Positions 62,012-64,000 of a stretch of 64,000 bases of DNA are shown here, piece after piece. A model generated the notes under the pieces. That model did not search any database and was not told where the DNA came from. It saw only the letters and a program-made list of their open reading frames with translations. The position numbers were made by a program, and so were the translations under genes. Numbering within the stretch: the stretch's first letter is position 1; every line of letters starts with the position of its first letter. The DNA comes from Fibrobacter sp. (GTDB lineage Bacteria; Fibrobacterota; Chitinivibrionia; Chitinivibrionales; Chitinispirillaceae), in assembly GCA_012728995.1 (NCBI GenBank), contig JAAYEB010000209.1:1-64000 (forward strand), read 5' to 3'.

Positions 62012-63214
62012 ATGGCAGATACATATAAAAACCATACAGAAAATCGCTATTATCTAGCAATTGATGGCCTCAGATTACTGGCATCAATCAATATTGTCCT
62101 TTTCCACCTTGAAGTTATGGGTGGATTATACAATCTGCATGGTAATCCGGCATGGCTTTTCAGAATAATTAAAGGTCCTGCATTTCATGCAACAATATTC
62201 TTCATACTCGGCGGATTTATTTTCACTTCAAAATTTGCCTCAAAAGCAAATGAGTTCAAAACACTCCCGTTTTTAAAAAAAAGATTTTTTGAATTATACC
62301 CTCTTCACGCAATTACTACAATCCTGATGATCGGAATACATCTTCTGCATCGAATACCTTCAGGAAATATAGATATTCCAAAACTATTATTTTCAGCATT
62401 CATGCATCTTTCCCTTCTATGGTCTGTTTTCCCTTTCAATAGCTATTCACTAAATACTCCTTCATGGGCACTTTCAGCTTTTTTCTTGTGCTATCTGTTC
62501 TTTGGGCCTTTGTTGAGATTAATTGCAGGTATCAAGAAAAAACGTTACCTTTTTCTATTTTTATTTATGGCTTCAATTCCATTAATTGCCTGGTCTGTCC
62601 TTTACCAAAGGCTCGGTAATCCTGCAGAGCTTTATAGTTTCTTTCATATTTTTGGGCCAGTACGTTTTTTTGAATTTTTTTCCGGTATGCTGCTTGCACG
62701 CTTTTTCCAACTTACAAGCACTGAGAATAAGAAAAATTCGATATTCAAACCTATTCTATGCGACAGCATAATTGTAATCTCTGTAATTGCTATTTTTAAC
62801 CTTTTACGATTACATTCAAAGGAGTTTCCCTCTTTACAGTTTATTTCCTATCATCTCTTTTTAACTCCATTTTATATAGTTATTCTGTATTGCGTTGCTG
62901 TAGAAAAAGGCCTGATTGCAAAACTGTTTTCTTTGCCTTTCATCAGAAAAACCGGAAGAAGTTCTTTTTATCCATACCTGATTCATATTCCTTTGATAAA
63001 CCTTATCACATATATTTGTGAAAATATTTTCGGTTACAATAAATTTCTTCACATACCACATAATATTTTTATATTTATTGCAATGCTTTATGGTGCCAGC
63101 TACATTTATGTAAATAAGATCCGAAAAAGAAAGATGACCATTTCATCAACAAAAAAGAAGGTGATTACTGAACCTGCACTTATTTCAGAAATTCCAGCAG
63201 ATTCTCATCGTTAA
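62012..63214 (+). CDS. Acyltransferase 3 family membrane protein (OafA/YrhL type)
   Basis: 400 aa with about ten membrane helices. The family R-x10-H motif is 'LRLLASINIVLFHLEV' near residue 20, and 'FILGGFIFTSKFASKANEFK' then 'FLKKRFFELYPLHAITTILM' follow, the usual Acyl_transf_3 pattern. Such enzymes O-acetylate sugars of LPS, exopolysaccharide or peptidoglycan. There is no SGNH domain, so it is the short form. The target here is unknown. Confidence 0.87.
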   Translation: MADTYKNHTENRYYLAIDGLRLLASINIVLFHLEVMGGLYNLHGNPAWLFRIIKGPAFHATIFFILGGFIFTSKFASKANEFKTLPFLKKRFFELYPLHAITTILMIGIHLLHRIPSGNIDIPKLLFSAFMHLSLLWSVFPFNSYSLNTPSWALSAFFLCYLFFGPLLRLIAGIKKKRYLFLFLFMASIPLIAWSVLYQRLGNPAELYSFFHIFGPVRFFEFFSGMLLARFFQLTSTENKKNSIFKPILCDSIIVISVIAIFNLLRLHSKEFPSLQFISYHLFLTPFYIVILYCVAVEKGLIAKLFSLPFIRKTGRSSFYPYLIHIPLINLITYICENIFGYNKFLHIPHNIFIFIAMLYGASYIYVNKIRKRKMTISSTKKKVITEPALISEIPADSHR

Positions 63215-63402
63215 TATTTTCCTGTTTACAGAATATTTTTAACTGGCTGATAACCTGAAACTGGCAGTTATTGTAAACAACACATTGCTATTTACAATTA
63301 ATATTACACAAGCCATATTCCGCTATTGAGGAATATTAAAAATATGCAATATTTGATCTTGATGATTAACTGGATTGTACCATGATCAGTATCATGCAAC
63401 TT
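63215..63402. other. Convergent intergenic region with possible bidirectional terminator
   Basis: ATTGTAAA (63270-63277) pairs with TTTACAAT (63291-63298) over a 13-base loop in an AT-rich context, between the convergent acyltransferase and TreZ-like genes. Nothing else recognised. Confidence 0.35.
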
Positions 63403-64000
63403 TCAGCCATTATCCTTTACATAAATTGTAAATTCATATGGCTGTATGACATACTCTTTATCCGGTTCGATTTCCAAAGGCATAGTCGATCCGGAACCAC
63501 CCCATTCTTTATCAGAAGAATCAATAATTTTCACGCCTTTAAACTCTGCATTTGAAGAGATAACCGGTACTGATTTTTCAGAAAAATTCATTACTGAGAG
63601 TAGGTCCTGATTTTTGGACCATCTTCGCAAAACCAATACTTTCTTATCTGATAAAGCTTCAAAAGAACTGTTTTTTTTGTTCATTTCAGTAAAAACCAAG
63701 CTCTTTTTTCGTAAACGAATCATTTCTTTATAAAACAGCAGAAGCTGTACATGATTTGGCTTATCAATACATTCCCACCGAAGTTTGCATTTATCAAAAG
63801 TATCTGAACCCTGTGGATCTGGTGCTTGTTTTCCCATATGCATTTCAGCGAATTCTCTTGCACGTCCCTCTCTGACAGCCCTTACCAGATCAGGGTCACT
63901 ATGACTGATGAAATACATGAAAGGCGTTTGGGCACCGAATTCCTCACCCATAAATAATAAAGGAATGTAAGGAGCCATAAACATGACACCTGATGTTAAT
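63403..64000 (-). CDS. treZ: Malto-oligosyltrehalose trehalohydrolase-like protein (TreZ), C-terminal part, cut by window edge
   Basis: The frame runs off the right edge, so the N-terminus and catalytic core are missing; about 198 codons are visible. 'APYIPLLFMGEEFGAQTPFM' then 'YFISHSDPDLVRAVREGRAR' is the TreZ-type GH13 end of the barrel, and the remainder is a GH13 C-terminal beta domain. TreZ releases trehalose from maltooligosyl-trehalose made by TreY. A glycogen-branching or debranching GH13 relative is the main alternative, but the 'HSDP.L...VREGR..EF' stretch is characteristic of TreZ. Confidence 0.82.
   Translation of the reverse strand, partial: LTSGVMFMAPYIPLLFMGEEFGAQTPFMYFISHSDPDLVRAVREGRAREFAEMHMGKQAPDPQGSDTFDKCKLRWECIDKPNHVQLLLFYKEMIRLRKKSLVFTEMNKKNSSFEALSDKKVLVLRRWSKNQDLLSVMNFSEKSVPVISSNAEFKGVKIIDSSDKEWGGSGSTMPLEIEPDKEYVIQPYEFTIYVKDNG

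Noticed and set aside
1-64000. tRNA, rRNA and tmRNA genes
   Set aside because: Reading both strands for T-loop and rRNA-like sequences gave no convincing candidate; a covariance-model scan would be decisive.

Overview
The window comes from an AT-rich, flagellated Gram-negative (diderm) chromosome. It has a heptose-epimerase gene for LPS, an outer-membrane-type beta-barrel candidate, an RND adaptor, and a secreted family 9 glycoside hydrolase that ends in what looks like a type IX secretion (T9SS) sorting domain. Flagella, sigma-54 control, GH9 hydrolases and T9SS-like tails together suggest the Fibrobacterota / Chitinispirillum-Chitinivibrio neighbourhood, but there is no rRNA here to prove it. 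I see no tRNA, rRNA, CRISPR array, insertion sequence or prophage.

Layout: (1) 1-5300: RND adaptor, a small frameshifted gene, ychF, and a secreted flavodoxin-like protein coupled to a ferric-reductase-type membrane flavocytochrome. (2) 5800-27484, minus strand: one long flagellar cluster, in transcription order motE-like, fliK, flgD, a flagellar-operon protein, flgE, flbD, motA, motB, fliL, fliM, fliY/fliN, fliO, fliP, fliQ, fliR, flhB, flhA, flhF, flhG, a small membrane protein, fliA, a small basic protein and an HDOD protein. A near-consensus sigma-54 promoter (27527-27542) precedes the first gene. (3) 27900-38800: housekeeping and metabolism (BrkB/YihY, TsaC/Sua5, purE, purD, GH9 enzyme, mnmA, queF, gnd, pdxB). 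(4) 39000-40950: an ADP-ribosylglycohydrolase-like gene followed by a PfkB-like protein that lacks the catalytic GAGD aspartate. (5) 51388-41030, minus strand: hldD, fapA, TPR protein, FlgN-like protein, PAS histidine kinase, NtrC-type sigma-54 activator, diguanylate cyclase-like protein and an AgmX/TonB-C-terminal protein. This cluster probably supplies the regulator for the sigma-54 promoter of the flagellar cluster. (6) 51500-64000: zinc-ribbon/Yip1 membrane protein, a stand-alone FliN paralogue, a PorV/PorQ-like protein, a fused membrane/spermidine-synthase-like protein, a GT2 enzyme, a remnant of a T9SS-sorted protein, a divergent class A penicillin-binding protein, an acyltransferase, and the C-terminal part of a TreZ-like enzyme cut by the window edge.

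Most notable: a ~250-bp dispersed repeat present twice in opposite orientation (5515-5780 and 33912-34152); a discoidin domain nested inside the GH9 catalytic domain; a FlgD with a duplicated hook-cap domain; the active-site-altered ADP-ribosylglycohydrolase/PfkB pair; and a decayed T9SS sorting domain in an apparently empty intergenic region.
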